Below are positions 62,979 to 64,000 of a DNA stretch of 64,000 bases, in pieces. The position numbers were made by a program, and so were the translations under genes. The stretch comes from Micromonospora sp. CCTCC AA 2012012 (lineage in GTDB: Bacteria; Actinomycetota; Actinomycetes; Mycobacteriales; Micromonosporaceae). The stretch lies in NCBI RefSeq assembly GCF_040499845.1, contig NZ_CP159342.1:3844001-3908000 (forward strand), written 5' to 3'. The first letter of the stretch is position 1; every line of letters starts with the position of its first letter. The notes beneath the pieces are model-generated. The model did not search any database, had not been told where the DNA came from, and saw only the letters and a program-made list of their open reading frames with translations.

Positions 62979-64000
62979 TCAGTCGGCGCGGAGGTTGTCC
63001 AGGTCGTGCGTGCCGGGGCTGACCCAGATCAGCACTCCGCGCACGTCGGCCAGGGCCGCCGCGTCGCAGGACATCTGGTTGAGCAGGTCCACCTCGACCG
63101 TGGTGGTGGTCCCCTGCCCGACCCAGCCGAACGTCGACTGGCACCAGCTGAAGCCGGAGCCGGTCTGCAGGGCGATCGCCGTCGAGCTGCCGGCGGTCAC
63201 CGAGGTCCGCAGGTCGTACTTCAGGGTCGCCTTCGCCGACAGGTCGACCGGGGCCGGCAGGGTCACCCCGAACCAGCCGCCGCCGGTGGCCGCCACTTCG
63301 AGGCCGTGGCTGCCCTCGGTGGCGAAGGACGACGTCTGCGCGACCGTGCCGGCGTCGGTCTGCCAACTGCCCGGCGCCCAGCCCTCCACCCCGGTCTCCC
63401 AGGAGGCGAGCTGGATCGGGTCGCCCGGTGCGGGCTTCACGGTGACGGTCAGGTCGGCGGGGTTCGACACCCGACCGGCGGCGTCCCGGACGGTGTACCG
63501 CCCGGCCGCCTTGCCCTGGAACCCGTCGGCCGGGGTGAAGACCACCTCGCCTGCGGCGGTCAGCGCGAACGAGCCGCCGGCGGTGGCGAGGACGCGCTGC
63601 TGGCCGTACTCGACCGGGTCGAGGTCGATGGTCGACGGCCGGACCGGCCCGGCGTACGCGATGTCGTTGCTCGTCGGGGTGAGGGTGACCGGCGTGCCGG
63701 CCTGGGTGGTCGCGGTGTCGTGGTCGGCGACCGGCGGGCGCGGCCGGGGGCCGCGTCGGATGGCGTCCCCCGCGTTGGCCAGCGTGGTGCAGACCGGGCT
63801 CGGGCAGTAGACGGTGTAGCCGTCGTAGTCCGGGTAGAGGCTGCCGTCGTCCTGGACCCCGGAGAGGATCCAGTAGAGGAAGCCGGTGCCGCCGCTACGG
63901 ATCACCGCGTCGGTCCACCGCTGGTAGACCGGGTTGCGGGTGGCCTTGTCGGCGAAGCCGAACTCACCGAGCATGACCGGCTTGCCGATCGCCGCCGCCT
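62979..64000 (-). CDS. GH5 mannanase-like protein, 5' part beyond the window
   Basis: The last ~340 residues of a secreted glycoside hydrolase; the frame is open to 64000. The GH5 catalytic end is seen in KPVMLGEFGFADKATRNPVYQRW (the Glu is the nucleophile) and GTGFLYWILSGVQDDGSLYPDYDGY, as in endo-1,4-beta-mannanases. Cysteines in VYCPSPVCTTL form a likely disulfide. A cadherin-like linker domain (TATTQAGTPVTLTPTSNDI ... GRYTVRDAAGR) follows, and then a carbohydrate-binding module from WETGVEGWAPGSW to DLDNLRAD. Confidence 0.8.
   Translation of the reverse strand, partial: AAAIGKPVMLGEFGFADKATRNPVYQRWTDAVIRSGGTGFLYWILSGVQDDGSLYPDYDGYTVYCPSPVCTTLANAGDAIRRGPRPRPPVADHDTATTQAGTPVTLTPTSNDIAYAGPVRPSTIDLDPVEYGQQRVLATAGGSFALTAAGEVVFTPADGFQGKAAGRYTVRDAAGRVSNPADLTVTVKPAPGDPIQLASWETGVEGWAPGSWQTDAGTVAQTSSFATEGSHGLEVAATGGGWFGVTLPAPVDLSAKATLKYDLRTSVTAGSSTAIALQTGSGFSWCQSTFGWVGQGTTTTVEVDLLNQMSCDAAALADVRGVLIWVSPGTHDLDNLRAD

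Overview
The window is 64 kb of very GC-rich actinomycete chromosome, with GTG starts, ATGA/GTGA gene overlaps and long antisense open frames. It is most like Micromonospora or a close relative (Micromonosporaceae). This rests on the gene set (mycobacterial-type AhpC/AhpD, CofC for coenzyme F420, XRE/DUF397 pair, DUF3515, HU with a histone-like tail) and on gene order. The order recG - DAK2 - rpmB - thiL - DUF3515 - ddl - gpsA - cofC - ppk - mutT1 - hupB - leuD - leuC - iclR - tRNA-Glu/Gln - FAH family - leuB - serA - ilvC - ilvN - ilvB is the same backbone as the Rv2973c-Rv3003c block of Mycobacterium tuberculosis, with extra genes inserted. It is therefore an old core region. The organism name is an inference.

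Layout. 0-16 kb: LPXTG surface protein, recG with its coupled DAK2 gene, L28, a secreted NlpC/P60-like + VCBS protein divergent from an ArsR-like regulator, thiL, a free-standing Lrp ligand domain, DUF3515, ddl, and a TPR/AAA+ ATPase pair. 15-25 kb: XRE/DUF397 pair, ROK kinase, PrmC-like methyltransferase, PLP lyase, gpsA/plsC, cofC, and ppk behind a PHO box. 25-31 kb: MutT1-type Nudix/histidine phosphatase, HU, leuCD with divergent IclR regulator (NdgR type), a 950-bp gene-free stretch full of palindromes and a minisatellite, then three tRNAs. 31-41 kb: FAH-family hydrolase, membrane proteins, ArfB, and a MoxR-DUF58-VWA-protease operon. 41-60 kb: branched-chain amino acid and serine synthesis (cimA, ilvE, leuB, serA, ilvBNC, ilvD) interleaved with ahpCD, a tyrosine phosphatase, apbE and a GGDEF-EAL protein. 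60.4-62.9 kb: a lower-GC accessory patch with a PD-(D/E)XK nuclease-like protein. The end is cut inside a GH5-type mannanase.

The main theme is branched-chain amino acid synthesis: CimA makes citramalate, LeuCD and LeuB carry it on, IlvBN, IlvC and IlvD finish valine and isoleucine, and IlvE transaminates. Two of these transcripts (cimA and ilvBNC) start with a short peptide holding rare Ile, Val or Leu codons, followed by a terminator hairpin with a U-run. This is ribosome-mediated attenuation read directly from the sequence.

The most unusual features are a dispersed intergenic palindrome family with covarying stem bases, found where genes converge; the two attenuators; a near-perfect operator-like palindrome between the VCBS protein and the ArsR-like regulator; and the low-GC nuclease patch. 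No phage, insertion sequence, CRISPR array, rRNA or secondary-metabolite cluster was seen.
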